Assembly: GCA_029778965.1 (NCBI GenBank)
Contig: JAKPBL010000486.1
Span: forward strand, 1-28,552
Direction of reading: 5' to 3'
Origin: Bacteroidota bacterium
GTDB taxonomy: Bacteria; Bacteroidota; Bacteroidia; Chitinophagales; Chitinophagaceae
DNA length: 28,552 nt
Position numbers and translations under genes: made by a program
Notes under the pieces: model-generated
Databases searched by the model: none
What the model saw: the letters and a program-made list of their open reading frames with translations, nothing else
What the model was told of the DNA's origin: nothing
Part shown: positions 7,769 through 16,910 of the stretch, piece after piece
Numbering within the stretch: the stretch's first letter is position 1
How the letters are laid out: every line of letters begins with the position of its first letter

Positions 7769-8116
7769 ATGAATATTCTAATCAGGTTACTCATTGCTGC
7801 ACTGGTCGCTTTTGGCCTTTCCCGTATTCTGGGAGGTGTGCATATCGATTCGTATGTGACCGCATTGATTGTTGCCGCCGTGCTGGCGGTACTCAATGCT
7901 GTCGTTAAACCGATCATGATCATACTCACCCTTCCTGTAACCATTATTACGCTGGGGCTGTTTCTTTTTGTTATCAACGCGCTTATCATCCTGTTGTGCG
8001 CGAAGCTGGTTCCGGGCTTTGCAGTAGACGGTTTCTGGTGGGCGCTGCTGTTCAGTATTCTTTTTTCCATAGGATCGTCGATTTTATATTCCGGCAACGA
8101 AACCAAAAACAGGTGA
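7769..8116 (+). CDS. Four-helix membrane protein, phage holin family 4 / YvlD-like
   Basis: A 115-residue, very hydrophobic protein with about four membrane segments (roughly residues 3-22, 27-50, 54-80, 88-108). The layout and motifs (GGVHIDSYVTAL, LNAVVKPIMIILTLPVTIITLGLF, the GFAVDGFWWALL loop) fit the family named after mycobacterial-phage holins (PF04020 type) that includes Bacillus YvlD. In chromosomes these are ordinary envelope proteins, not phage lysis genes, and no other phage gene is nearby. It begins 3 bp after the DUF4251 gene and stops 1 bp before the E1 dehydrogenase ATG. Its function is not established. Confidence 0.87.
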   Translation: MNILIRLLIAALVAFGLSRILGGVHIDSYVTALIVAAVLAVLNAVVKPIMIILTLPVTIITLGLFLFVINALIILLCAKLVPGFAVDGFWWALLFSILFSIGSSILYSGNETKNR

Positions 8117-8117
8117 C

Positions 8118-10097
8118 ATGGATTTTGACCGTTGCAACCTGAGTAATGACGAGCTGATCTCTTTCTACCGGCGTTTGCTGCTGCCGCGACTAATTGAAGA
8201 AAAAATGCTGCTCTACCTGCGACAGGGAAAGATCAGCAAATGGTTCAGTGGCATCGGACAGGAAGCCATTTCGGTGGGCGCCACCCTGGCCATGTTGCCC
8301 GATGAATGGCTTTTCCCGCTGCATCGCAACCTGGGTGTGTTTACCACGCGCAATATGCCGCTGCATCGCTTGTTCCTGCAATGGCAGGGAAGCCGTAACG
8401 GGTATAGCCTGGGGCGTGAACGCAGTTTTCATTTCGGTTCCAAAGAACACCATATCTGCGGCATGATTTCGCACCTCGGCCCCCAGCTTGCGCTGGCTGA
8501 TGGCGCTGCCCTTGCCGCAAAATTATCCGGCAGCGGAAAAGCATCGCTCGCGTTTACCGGCGACGGCGGCACGAGCGAAGGAGATTTCCACGAAGCCCTG
8601 AATGTAGCAGCCGTATGGGATCTCCCGGTGATATTCGTGATCGAGAACAATGGCTATGCGCTCAGCTCTCCCGTCAGTGAGCAATACCGCTGCGCCTCGC
8701 TGGTTGACCGCGCCCAGGGTTATGGCATGGAGGGCATCAGGATCGACGGTAACAACCTCATGGCGGTGTACGATACCATTCGTGGCGTAAGAGAGTACTG
8801 CATCCGGGAACAGAAACCTTACCTGGTGGAATGCATGACCTTCCGCATGCGGGGGCACGAGGAGGCCAGCGGTGTAAAATATGTTCCGCCGCATTTGTTT
8901 GAAGAATGGGCGCCCAAAGACCCGGTATCGAATTTTGAAAACTGGCTGTTGTCCATTGACGTGATATCCCCCGAGTTTATAGAAAAAGACAGGGCGCTGA
9001 TGACCAGCTTCATTGACCAGGAGCTGCTGCAGGCCACCGAAACAGGGTTTGCAGATTTCAGGGTACAGGATGAATTGCGGTCGGTATATGCCGTTCCGGC
9101 AGCGCCTGCCGAAGACCCGGCGGCGGCGGCGGAAAAAGAGCTGCGGCTGGTGGATGCGATCAGTGAAGCGATCGACCTGGCCATGCAAAAACACGATCGC
9201 CTGGTGCTGATGGGCCAGGATATCGCCGGCTACGGCGGGGCGTTCAAAATCACCAGCGGACTGCTCGATAAATACGGCGCCGCGCGGGTGCGCAACACGC
9301 CGCTTTGCGAGAGTGCCATTTTGGGCACGGCACTGGGTTTATCGCTCGAAGGGTACCAGTCGATGGTGGAAATGCAGTTTGCCGATTTTGTGAGCGCGGG
9401 CTTTACCCAGATCGTGAACAACCTGGCAAAAAGCCATTATCGCTGGGGACATGCCCCGAATGTTGTTATCCGCCTGCCAACCGGTGCAGGTGTTGGCGCA
9501 GGGCCGTTTCACAGCCAGAGCAACGAGGGCTGGTTCACTCACGTGCCGGGATTGAAAGTGGTTTATCCATCCACCCCCGCCGATGCAAAGGGGTTGTTGC
9601 TGGCCGCTTTTGAAGATCCCAACCCGGTATTGTTTTTCGAGCACAAAGCCTTGTACCGAAGTGTCAGCGGAAAGGTTGCAGCCGGTTATACCGTGCTGCC
9701 CATCGGCAAAGCGCGACAAGTGCAGGAAGGTGATATGATCAGTATCATTACCTATGGCGCAGGCGTGCATTGGGCGCTGGAGTATGCGATGGCAAATATG
9801 CATCTCGGCATTGATATCGTTGACCTGCGAACCCTGTTGCCGCTCGATTACGACAGCATCAGGCAGTCGGTCGAAAGAACCGGTAAAGTGCTGGTGCTGC
9901 ATGAAGACACCCTGACCTATGGCATAGGCGCAGAGATCGCCGCGTGGATCGCCGAACATTGTTTTGAAACCCTCGATGCGCCGGTAATGCGTTGCGGTTC
10001 GCTCGATACGCCTGTTCCGTTCAACCGCTTGCTGGAACAGCAGTTCCTGCCGCAGCAGCGGATGGCTGAAATGATCGAAAAGCTACTCGCTTATTAA
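8118..10097 (+). CDS. Fused alpha/beta E1 subunit of a branched-chain or 2-oxoacid dehydrogenase
   Basis: A 659-residue thiamine-diphosphate enzyme in which the E1 alpha and beta subunits are joined in one chain. The alpha half (about 1-330) has the thiamine-binding GDGG...ENN motif at G148 to N178 and a YGMEGIRIDGNN segment. The beta half (about 340-659) has MGQDIAGYGGAFK, CESAILGTALGLSLEG, the FADFVSAGFTQIVNNLAK stretch and a GPFHSQSNEGWFTHVPGLKV segment. E1 decarboxylates a 2-oxo acid and passes the acyl group to lipoyl-E2; branched-chain 2-oxo acids are the likely substrates by family resemblance, though pyruvate cannot be excluded. E2 and E3 are not in the window. It starts 1 bp after the holin-like gene, and its last 15 bp overlap the end of the convergent ABC exporter gene. 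Confidence 0.9.
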   Translation: MDFDRCNLSNDELISFYRRLLLPRLIEEKMLLYLRQGKISKWFSGIGQEAISVGATLAMLPDEWLFPLHRNLGVFTTRNMPLHRLFLQWQGSRNGYSLGRERSFHFGSKEHHICGMISHLGPQLALADGAALAAKLSGSGKASLAFTGDGGTSEGDFHEALNVAAVWDLPVIFVIENNGYALSSPVSEQYRCASLVDRAQGYGMEGIRIDGNNLMAVYDTIRGVREYCIREQKPYLVECMTFRMRGHEEASGVKYVPPHLFEEWAPKDPVSNFENWLLSIDVISPEFIEKDRALMTSFIDQELLQATETGFADFRVQDELRSVYAVPAAPAEDPAAAAEKELRLVDAISEAIDLAMQKHDRLVLMGQDIAGYGGAFKITSGLLDKYGAARVRNTPLCESAILGTALGLSLEGYQSMVEMQFADFVSAGFTQIVNNLAKSHYRWGHAPNVVIRLPTGAGVGAGPFHSQSNEGWFTHVPGLKVVYPSTPADAKGLLLAAFEDPNPVLFFEHKALYRSVSGKVAAGYTVLPIGKARQVQEGDMISIITYGAGVHWALEYAMANMHLGIDIVDLRTLLPLDYDSIRQSVERTGKVLVLHEDTLTYGIGAEIAAWIAEHCFETLDAPVMRCGSLDTPVPFNRLLEQQFLPQQRMAEMIEKLLAY

Positions 10098-11870
10098 GGT
10101 TTCGCCTGGTTCGCTGGCCGCGGGTGCACCCGGACGCTCGCCCACCTGCTGGCGCCACATGGCGTAGTAAAGCCCCTTGCTTTCGACCAGTTCCGCATGC
10201 TTTCCGCTTTCCACAATGCGGCCTTTTTCAAGCACGTAAATGGTATCGGCATGCATGATGGTCGAGAGCCGGTGAGCGATCAGTATGGTCATCTGTTTTT
10301 GTTCGGCAGATATGTCGCGGATGGTGGATGTGATGTCTTCTTCGGTGATGGAATCGAGCGCCGACGTGGCTTCGTCGAAGATCAGCAGCCGCGGGTTTCT
10401 CAGCAGCGCCCGCGCAATGGCAAGCCGCTGCTTCTCTCCGCCCGAAACCCGCTTGCCGCCTTCGCCCAGTATGGTATCGAGCCCCCGTTGCGAGCCGGTT
10501 ACCAGCGGCAGGGCAGCCGCCTTTTCCAATGCTTCATAGATCTCTTCGTCGCTGGCATCGGGTTTTACAAATAACATATTGTCGCGGATGGTGCCCGAAA
10601 ACAACTGTGTTTCCTGCGTAACAAAGCCCAACTGGCGCCGGATGCGGTTATAACGGATATGCTTAACCGAGATTCCGTCGATGCTGATATCTCCCGCTGT
10701 GGGCGTATAAAGACCGACCAGGAGCTTTACAAGTGTGGACTTGCCCGAACCCGACGGCCCGACAAAAGCGATGGTTTCGCCCAGTGACACTTCAAACGAA
10801 ATGTTTTCCACCGCATACTGCGGGGCATTGCGGTGCCTGAAATAAACGCTGTCGAAATGCAGGTGCGTGATGTCTTCCACATCGATGGGCTCTTCGGGCC
10901 GGTATTCGGGCGATTGCTCCATCAGCTCGTTGAAGACCTGCAATGACGCTTCCGCTTCACGGTACTGCAATATGATATTGCCGAGGTCCTGCAGCGGCCC
11001 GATAATGCCCGTGGAAATGAACTGCATCGATATCAGTTCGCCGGTGCTCAGCACATTGCGGAAGATCAGCCAGAGCAGTATGAACAGGATGGATTGTTTG
11101 AGCAGGTTCAGCGTGGTGCCCTGCAAAAAGGAAAGGGTGCGCACCTTGCGGGTCTTTTCCATTTCCAGGTCAAAGATGCGGCGCGTAAAAGCGCTCAGCC
11201 GCCTGATTTCCGGGTAAGTGAGCCCCAGGCTTTTCACCAGCTCGATATTGCGCAGCGATTCGGTAATCGAGCCGCTGAGCAGGTTGGTCTGTTTCACCAC
11301 CGACCGTTGTATGGTTTTGATCCGGCGGCTGAGCAGGCTGGTGAGTCCGCCCAGCAGCACCACACCGATCAGGAAAACCGGGATCAGCGCCCAGTGCTTG
11401 GTGACGGCATACCAGATGAGAAAGCCGATGCCGACCAGTGAGGAGAACAGGATATTGATAAAGGAATTGATAAAACGTTCGGTGTCGTTCCGCACTTTTT
11501 GCAGCTTCGACAGGGTTTCGCCACTGCTTTGGGTGTCGAAGTCCTGGTAAGGAAGGCGCAGGGTTTGACGTAACCCGTCATTGAAAACCTGCATGCCGAA
11601 TTTCTGCACCACCAGCCGCACCACATAATCTTTGAAGGTTTGCGCAACGCGCGATAACAACGCCACGCCGACCGCCAGCGCCAGCAGCCAGCTTACGCCG
11701 CGAATGCGTTCTTGTTCTGCCAGCCGTTCGGGATTCAGCGCATATTTATCGATCACCTTGCCGAATATGATCGGGTCGTACAGCGACAATATCTGGCCGA
11801 CACCCGCCAGCAACAGGGCCAGGAAGACCCAGTTTCGATAAGGCTTCAGGTATTTCCAGAGGATCTTCAT
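10083..11870 (-). CDS. ABC exporter, fused membrane and ATPase half-transporter
   Basis: A 595-residue half-transporter of the MsbA/multidrug type. Residues about 1-310 hold six membrane helices. The ATPase domain has Walker A GPSGSGKS at 371-378, an atypical signature VSGGE around 475-479 (usually LSGGQ), Walker B LLIFDEATSALD around 495-506 and a switch histidine in LIAHRLSTI. It should act as a homodimer that exports a lipid, peptide or drug; the substrate cannot be told from the sequence. Its ATG overlaps the stop of the M19 dipeptidase gene (ATGA), so the two are translationally coupled. It is the last gene of the minus-strand run that includes the sigma/CHAT block. The end overlaps the convergent E1 gene by 15 bp. 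Confidence 0.93.
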   Translation of the reverse strand: MKILWKYLKPYRNWVFLALLLAGVGQILSLYDPIIFGKVIDKYALNPERLAEQERIRGVSWLLALAVGVALLSRVAQTFKDYVVRLVVQKFGMQVFNDGLRQTLRLPYQDFDTQSSGETLSKLQKVRNDTERFINSFINILFSSLVGIGFLIWYAVTKHWALIPVFLIGVVLLGGLTSLLSRRIKTIQRSVVKQTNLLSGSITESLRNIELVKSLGLTYPEIRRLSAFTRRIFDLEMEKTRKVRTLSFLQGTTLNLLKQSILFILLWLIFRNVLSTGELISMQFISTGIIGPLQDLGNIILQYREAEASLQVFNELMEQSPEYRPEEPIDVEDITHLHFDSVYFRHRNAPQYAVENISFEVSLGETIAFVGPSGSGKSTLVKLLVGLYTPTAGDISIDGISVKHIRYNRIRRQLGFVTQETQLFSGTIRDNMLFVKPDASDEEIYEALEKAAALPLVTGSQRGLDTILGEGGKRVSGGEKQRLAIARALLRNPRLLIFDEATSALDSITEEDITSTIRDISAEQKQMTILIAHRLSTIMHADTIYVLEKGRIVESGKHAELVESKGLYYAMWRQQVGERPGAPAASEPGETLISE

Positions 11871-13048
11871 CGTTCATTTGCCTTGAGCAGCCGGATGAAA
11901 TTGCCGCCCAGTATTTTACGGATGTCTTTTTTCGAATAGCCGCGCAGCAGCAGTGCGGAGGTTATATTCGGCATGTCTTCCACGCCGTTGAGGTCGAGCG
12001 GACTGGAGTCGATACCGTCGAAATCGGAGCCGAGCCCTACGTGGTTAACGCCGATCAGCCGAACGATATGGTCAAGGTGATCGAGCAGCAGGTTCATACC
12101 CGGACGCAGTTGCTCGGCTTCTTCAGCATATTTCCGCGAGATCCATTCATCGATGCTATAAGAGGGCATACCGGTTGCCTTCAGTGAATCAACTTCCCCT
12201 TTATGGCTGTCCTGGAAGGCTTCGCGACGCCGGTTGAAGCTGCTGTCGAGAAAACCCGAATAGAAATTGAGGTGTATTACGCCGCCGTTCTTACCGATGG
12301 CGATGATCTGTTCGTCGGTAAGGTTCCGGGGCACGGGGCAAATCGCATATACGCAACTGTGAGATACCAGCACGGGTTTGGTGCTGGCGGCCAGCGCATC
12401 GAAAAAGGTTTGTTTCCCCACATGGCTCAGGTCCACCAGCATGCCAAGCTCATTCATGTGCCTCACCACCTGCCGGCCAAAATCATTCAGTCCTTTTTGT
12501 TTGATGGGCGTCGGCTTACCCTGGTCAAAATAGGTTTCGTCCCAGGCCGAGCTTGCCCATGAGGTGGAATTGTTCCAGGTAAGCGTAAGGTAACGGGCGC
12601 CGCGTTTATACAGGCTGTCGAGGTACAGCATGCTGTCTTCTATCATATGACCGCCCTCTACGCCCTTCATGGCGCCCACCAGTCTTTTTCTGACGGCGGT
12701 TCTCAGATCGGCTACCGTATTCACCGCCATCATCCGAGCGGGGTTGCGGGCCACAATGGCATCGAGCGAATCGATCTCGCGCAGCGCATAATTGAAGGCG
12801 GTTCCTTTACCGTATTTTTCATCGCAGAAGATAGAAAAAACCTGCAGGTCTATGCCGCCTCTTCTGAAGCGATTGATATCACTGTGTGTTTTGCCACGCA
12901 GGTCGTCTTCTATGTTTAATCCTTTCATGGTGGCGGATGATAACACATCGTTGTGCGTATCGACCACTATGGCTTTTTCATGCAGGTTTTTTTGCGCATG
13001 GGCAAACGTGCCGGTTATAAGCAGCGCGAGCAAAAGAGGGCGTCTCAT
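11867..13048 (-). CDS. M19 membrane (renal-type) dipeptidase, exported
   Basis: A 393-residue zinc dipeptidase of family M19. Residues 1-18 are a signal peptide ending FAHA-Q. The binuclear zinc ligands known from human renal dipeptidase are all in place: H32 and D34 in DTHND, bridging E131 in VEGGH, H209 in DLSH and H230 in VSH, with the catalytic-pocket D342 in GSDFDG. It should cleave dipeptides in the periplasm, possibly from peptidoglycan or diet-like peptides. The ATG at 13046-13048 lies 4 bp after the CHAT gene stop, and its own stop overlaps the ABC exporter start (ATGA). The adjacency to a protease/sigma system is unusual; whether it is functional or just operon packing is not known. 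Confidence 0.93.
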   Translation of the reverse strand: MRRPLLLALLITGTFAHAQKNLHEKAIVVDTHNDVLSSATMKGLNIEDDLRGKTHSDINRFRRGGIDLQVFSIFCDEKYGKGTAFNYALREIDSLDAIVARNPARMMAVNTVADLRTAVRKRLVGAMKGVEGGHMIEDSMLYLDSLYKRGARYLTLTWNNSTSWASSAWDETYFDQGKPTPIKQKGLNDFGRQVVRHMNELGMLVDLSHVGKQTFFDALAASTKPVLVSHSCVYAICPVPRNLTDEQIIAIGKNGGVIHLNFYSGFLDSSFNRRREAFQDSHKGEVDSLKATGMPSYSIDEWISRKYAEEAEQLRPGMNLLLDHLDHIVRLIGVNHVGLGSDFDGIDSSPLDLNGVEDMPNITSALLLRGYSKKDIRKILGGNFIRLLKANER

Positions 13049-13052
13049 GCCA

Positions 13053-16000
13053 TCAATTTAAAGAATTCCGGCGTTGGACCAGTGTCCTGTTTTTCCGGAG
13101 GCGGACGACGGCGTATCCCAGCACGGGCAGCAACAGCAGCCACCAGGCGGGTGATAAACCGGCGGATTCGAATTGCAGGGGAGCTTCGTCGCCCATGATC
13201 ACCAGCCCCGCCCAGTACACGGGGGCTGTCGTTCTTCCTTCGGCATGGGCAAGGTAGTCGAGCTTGGCCCGGCGAAGGGCTTCGGGCTTTGTTTCACCTT
13301 TTTGCAGGTAGCGGTAAAAAGAGGCAATGATCTCCGCGCTGGCCTGGTCGTCGATTTTCCAGAGGCCGGTCAGCATGCTCCGGCTGCCTGCGTAATGAAA
13401 AGCATGGGCCATCGACAGCATGCCTTCGCCATCGGCATAGCCCGCACGGCCCGATTCGCAGGCCGTCAGCACCGAAAGGTCTGACTGCAGGTCGAAATCA
13501 TACAACTGGTGAAGGTAAACGGCATGCCCGTCGCTGCTGTCGCCGGGTTGCCGCGAAAAGATCAGCCGGGAGTAGCTGGGATGCAGGTCGTCAAATTCGG
13601 CGTGCGTACCGATATGCAAAATGCGGTGGTTGGATGCCTGGCGCATAAAATTGGCGGCGGTGCAGGCGTCGCGCAGAAAGGTTTCTCCGCCAAACCAGCG
13701 CCTTGCTTTTTCCGCCAGCCGGTAAGAAAACGGCAGGGGCAGCAATTGCGCATAGCCGTCATCGAGTCCGCGGAAAAGCGAGTCAGGCTCATTCTGCTCA
13801 AAGCCGGGTACAAAGGCAATGAAATTGGCTTTTCTCGTTGCGCCGGAGTCTTCGTCCTGCTGTAAAAGGCTGTAACGGTAAGATATCGCGTATTGGGCCA
13901 GCAGCGCCTTGTCAGACAGCTCCTTGAAACTGCCGACCGGTTGGGGCGTCAGCAGTTCAAAACTTAATTTATATAAAAGATCGTCGGGTATGATCACCAG
14001 CTTACGGTGATGCACAGCCGAAGAAAGAGGTGCCCACAATTGGTTGTACAGCAAATGCAGGAGCCCGCTCATCGCCGCTGGGGTGATACCGGGCTGGCTG
14101 ATGGCGTCAATGGCCCGGGCAATACCGGTGCTGTCGAGCCGGAATAGTTTTTTCTGTTGCTGGTCGGCCACCACGGCGCATAAATGGCTGCCGGTAAAAA
14201 AATAACGCACAAGCGTGGTTTGTGGAGGCGGATTGTTCAGCAAGCCGGCCGGCGATTTCATGATAGAGGCATAGCGGAGCCGGTAGTAGCCGGGATGGTT
14301 TTTTTGCAGGCGCTGCAAAAACGACTGCCATTGCTCGTTGGCGCCGAGCCAGTCATCGATCGATGTTGAATCGGCGGCGGCCGATTGCAGCTTTTTCTTC
14401 AGCGATTGTTCTTCTGCCAGTACCTGCGGCGGCATGTTCCTGAAAGCAACAACATCCTGCTGGTTGAGCCGGTCGCGGATCCGGTTGTATATGCCCGATT
14501 CATGCTGCATGACCAGCTCATACAGCCAGTGTTCCGACCCTGTGGCTTCATAGAGATCCAACGCAACGGTCTTGAGAAGGGTTCGTAATGAACGGTGCTC
14601 TTCGAGCAGGAGATTGAGGTCGCTGCTGTTGAGCAGAATGGTTTTGCGCAGCTCCAGCCATTGCATGGCCTGGCGCAGCTCTTCATACACGGGCAGCAAA
14701 TGGGCGCTGTCTTTTTTCGGAAGAGCCTGGTATACGGCTCCCGCATGGATCATCATGGCGCGCGGCTTCTGGAGCGACAACATAACAGAATCGAGCCGCT
14801 GTCTGCTGCCGGCGATCCGTCGGTTGATGGTTTCCAGTGCGCGGGCGCTTTGCTCAGCCGCCGGTTTCCAGTTGCGGGCAGCATATTCCAGCTCGGCGTT
14901 GTTTAACTGCTGGTGAAAAACGAGCAACGATCTGTTTTGCGGCAGGCTTTTTACATAGCTGTTTGCCTTTGCCGAGAATTGTCTTGCCCGCGGCAGACTG
15001 TCCGCCTCGGCATAGAAGCGGGCGGCGCGGCGAAGAAATTCAAGGTAGATATCATCGAAGCTTCCCTCCTGCGCCGCCTGGTAGGCCTTATCGCCCGCGG
15101 TATAATAGGCCGCTGCTTTTTCGGTATTTCCTGTCAGGACATAGAGACTGGCAAGCCCGTTGCAGGCATCGGCTTCGAAAAAATTGGGTGGCCCGCCTTC
15201 CTGCCTGACGGCGGCAAGCCCTTCGAGTAGATATTGTTCCGCTTTTTCATACTGGTGTTGCGCTACATATAGCTGCCCCAGTAATATTTTCGATTTGTAC
15301 CAAAGCGCGGTGCCTGCTTCAAACCGCTGTTGCTTCCGCGCAAAGGAGAACTCGAGCAATCGTTGTGCGCGGGTATAGTCGCCCAGCGTTTTGTAGATGC
15401 CTGCCAGGTTATCGAATGCTTCCAGCTCCATCTCCAGGCCGTCGTCCTTTTTAAGTGTGTCGCCCGATGCCAGGTACAGGCGGGTAAGACGGATCACATC
15501 GCGCATGGCGCCGATCGCTTCGGTGCTTTTTCCGTCCTGGCCATATACGCCGGCTATATTGTTTTTGATCAGCGCGGGCCGGTAAAACCGGTTCAGTGGA
15601 CTGCTGTCAATGAGCGCTACCGCTTCCAGCGCTTTTGAATAGTAATAATAAGCGCTGTCGTTTTTGGCGGCGTACCACATGCTGGCGCCCATGGCGCTGG
15701 AGAGCCGGTACAGCCGTTCGGGCGAAAGGCGCGGATTTCCCGCCAGCAGGTTGTAGGCGTTGCGGGTATGCCGGGTCGATAGGGTGATATTTCCTGCGCG
15801 CTGCGCACAGGTAGAAAGATGGGTCTCTATGGCTGCTACCGTTTCTGCAGGGGCACCGGGCCATTTGGCAAGCAGGGCTTTGGCCTGTATGCCGTAGTCG
15901 TAGGCCGGCGTATATCTGCCGAGCCGAACGCAAACGTCAGAAGCGCGCAGCAGGAGTTTGATGCGATCGGGAACGGGATGGTGGCTGTAGCTGTGTACGT

Positions 16001-16163
16001 CGTTTTCGATGGCTTTCAGCGCCGCATCGGTTCCCTTGTTGCGCGACACCGCCATCCATTTCGCTTCTCCGGCGGCGAGCAGGGAATCGGTCACCGCGGC
16101 CTGCGCATGGCCGGCCACGTATAACAGCAGCAGTCCTATCCAGCAAATGCAGTGACGTAACAT
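13053..16163 (-). CDS. Exported TPR-CHAT caspase-like protease with C-terminal membrane anchor
   Basis: A 1036-residue protein. Residues 1-22 form a signal peptide (MLRHCICWIGLLLLYVAGHAQA). Residues about 55-480 are helical repeats of TPR type, followed by a helical linker. The CHAT (caspase HetF-associated) domain spans about 660-990: catalytic H854 in HIGTHAEF and C902 in LTACESG, followed by the GWKIDDQAS-like end (GLWKIDDQASAEI). One membrane helix lies at about 1006-1021, followed by a basic tail (RLRKNR...) that should stay in the cytoplasm, so the protease faces the periplasm. The gene starts 5 bp after the anti-sigma-like gene and ends 4 bp before the M19 dipeptidase gene. CHAT proteins are cysteine proteases of the caspase/gingipain clan; the target here is unknown. 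Confidence 0.88.
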   Translation of the reverse strand: MLRHCICWIGLLLLYVAGHAQAAVTDSLLAAGEAKWMAVSRNKGTDAALKAIENDVHSYSHHPVPDRIKLLLRASDVCVRLGRYTPAYDYGIQAKALLAKWPGAPAETVAAIETHLSTCAQRAGNITLSTRHTRNAYNLLAGNPRLSPERLYRLSSAMGASMWYAAKNDSAYYYYSKALEAVALIDSSPLNRFYRPALIKNNIAGVYGQDGKSTEAIGAMRDVIRLTRLYLASGDTLKKDDGLEMELEAFDNLAGIYKTLGDYTRAQRLLEFSFARKQQRFEAGTALWYKSKILLGQLYVAQHQYEKAEQYLLEGLAAVRQEGGPPNFFEADACNGLASLYVLTGNTEKAAAYYTAGDKAYQAAQEGSFDDIYLEFLRRAARFYAEADSLPRARQFSAKANSYVKSLPQNRSLLVFHQQLNNAELEYAARNWKPAAEQSARALETINRRIAGSRQRLDSVMLSLQKPRAMMIHAGAVYQALPKKDSAHLLPVYEELRQAMQWLELRKTILLNSSDLNLLLEEHRSLRTLLKTVALDLYEATGSEHWLYELVMQHESGIYNRIRDRLNQQDVVAFRNMPPQVLAEEQSLKKKLQSAAADSTSIDDWLGANEQWQSFLQRLQKNHPGYYRLRYASIMKSPAGLLNNPPPQTTLVRYFFTGSHLCAVVADQQQKKLFRLDSTGIARAIDAISQPGITPAAMSGLLHLLYNQLWAPLSSAVHHRKLVIIPDDLLYKLSFELLTPQPVGSFKELSDKALLAQYAISYRYSLLQQDEDSGATRKANFIAFVPGFEQNEPDSLFRGLDDGYAQLLPLPFSYRLAEKARRWFGGETFLRDACTAANFMRQASNHRILHIGTHAEFDDLHPSYSRLIFSRQPGDSSDGHAVYLHQLYDFDLQSDLSVLTACESGRAGYADGEGMLSMAHAFHYAGSRSMLTGLWKIDDQASAEIIASFYRYLQKGETKPEALRRAKLDYLAHAEGRTTAPVYWAGLVIMGDEAPLQFESAGLSPAWWLLLLPVLGYAVVRLRKNRTLVQRRNSLN

Positions 16164-16168
16164 AACGG

Positions 16169-16897
16169 TTATTTGTTCAGCGCCGCTGCCAGGTCGGCTG
16201 CTTTTTCATGCCGGGAGTGCTCCAGTGCTTTCCTGGCCTCGGCTGGTTTTTGTTCTTTCAGCCACGCCAGCGCCAGGTACCAGTAGGCATCGCTGATAAA
16301 AACCGAATTTTTCTGCGCCACGGTTTTCTCCAGGTAAGGAATGGCGTTGCCTGCCCGGCCATCGGCCAGCTCGGCCACACCGATAAAATACAGTAAGCTG
16401 TCGCTTGCAGGCTTAACAGCCAGTTGCTTCGACCATGCGGTGATGGCGGCGGTATAATTTCCCGTTTTATAGTCGACCATTGCCCTGTTGAATTCATACT
16501 GATCGCTTGCACCCATGGCGGTGAGCAGGCCGGGGTCGGGTTTGAAATATTGTGCATACAGGCGTTGGTTGGCGGCGCCCGGTTTGAACAGCCAGAAGCA
16601 GGCAACCAACAGGCCGGCAATGGCGGCGGCCATTAATAATTTGCGTGCGGGGAAAGAAATGACGGTTGCCGGTTTTTCTGTTTCCGTAGCATGGAATTGG
16701 GGAAGCTCGTTTTCCATTGCAGCGCGACGAATGCCCAGTATAACCAGGCGCTGCTCTTCCACGGCCGCGGCCAGTGCGGGATCGGCCTGCATGTAGTTTA
16801 TAAATTGCTGCTCTTCTGTGGCAGACATCTGCTGCAGCAGGTAGCGATCTGTCTGATCGTGACCGGGTGTTCCGGGTGAGGTATAAGCTGGTTCCAT
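16169..16897 (-). CDS. Anti-sigma-like membrane protein with periplasmic TPR domain
   Basis: A 242-residue protein in three parts. The cytoplasmic part (1-86) has the typical anti-sigma opening DRYLLQQMSATEEQQF with a DPALAAAVEEQ segment, but no zinc-binding HxxxCxxC motif. One membrane helix lies at 87-104. The outer part (105-242) has at least two TPR units (MVDYKTGNYTAAITAWSKQL and DAYWYLALAWLKEQKPAEA). It starts 13 bp after the sigma gene, the standard place for the cognate anti-sigma, and sits 5 bp before the TPR-CHAT gene. The TPR part may recruit the CHAT protease or sense a ligand. That it binds this sigma factor is inference from gene order and the N-terminal motif. Confidence 0.75.
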   Translation of the reverse strand: MEPAYTSPGTPGHDQTDRYLLQQMSATEEQQFINYMQADPALAAAVEEQRLVILGIRRAAMENELPQFHATETEKPATVISFPARKLLMAAAIAGLLVACFWLFKPGAANQRLYAQYFKPDPGLLTAMGASDQYEFNRAMVDYKTGNYTAAITAWSKQLAVKPASDSLLYFIGVAELADGRAGNAIPYLEKTVAQKNSVFISDAYWYLALAWLKEQKPAEARKALEHSRHEKAADLAAALNK

Positions 16898-16910
16898 GTA
16901 CTACGTTTTA

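Noticed and set aside
7769..8116. Prophage remnant suggested by the holin-family name
   Set aside because: No other phage gene, no attachment site or integrase; this family is common in chromosomes and the gene is embedded in a housekeeping-like run.
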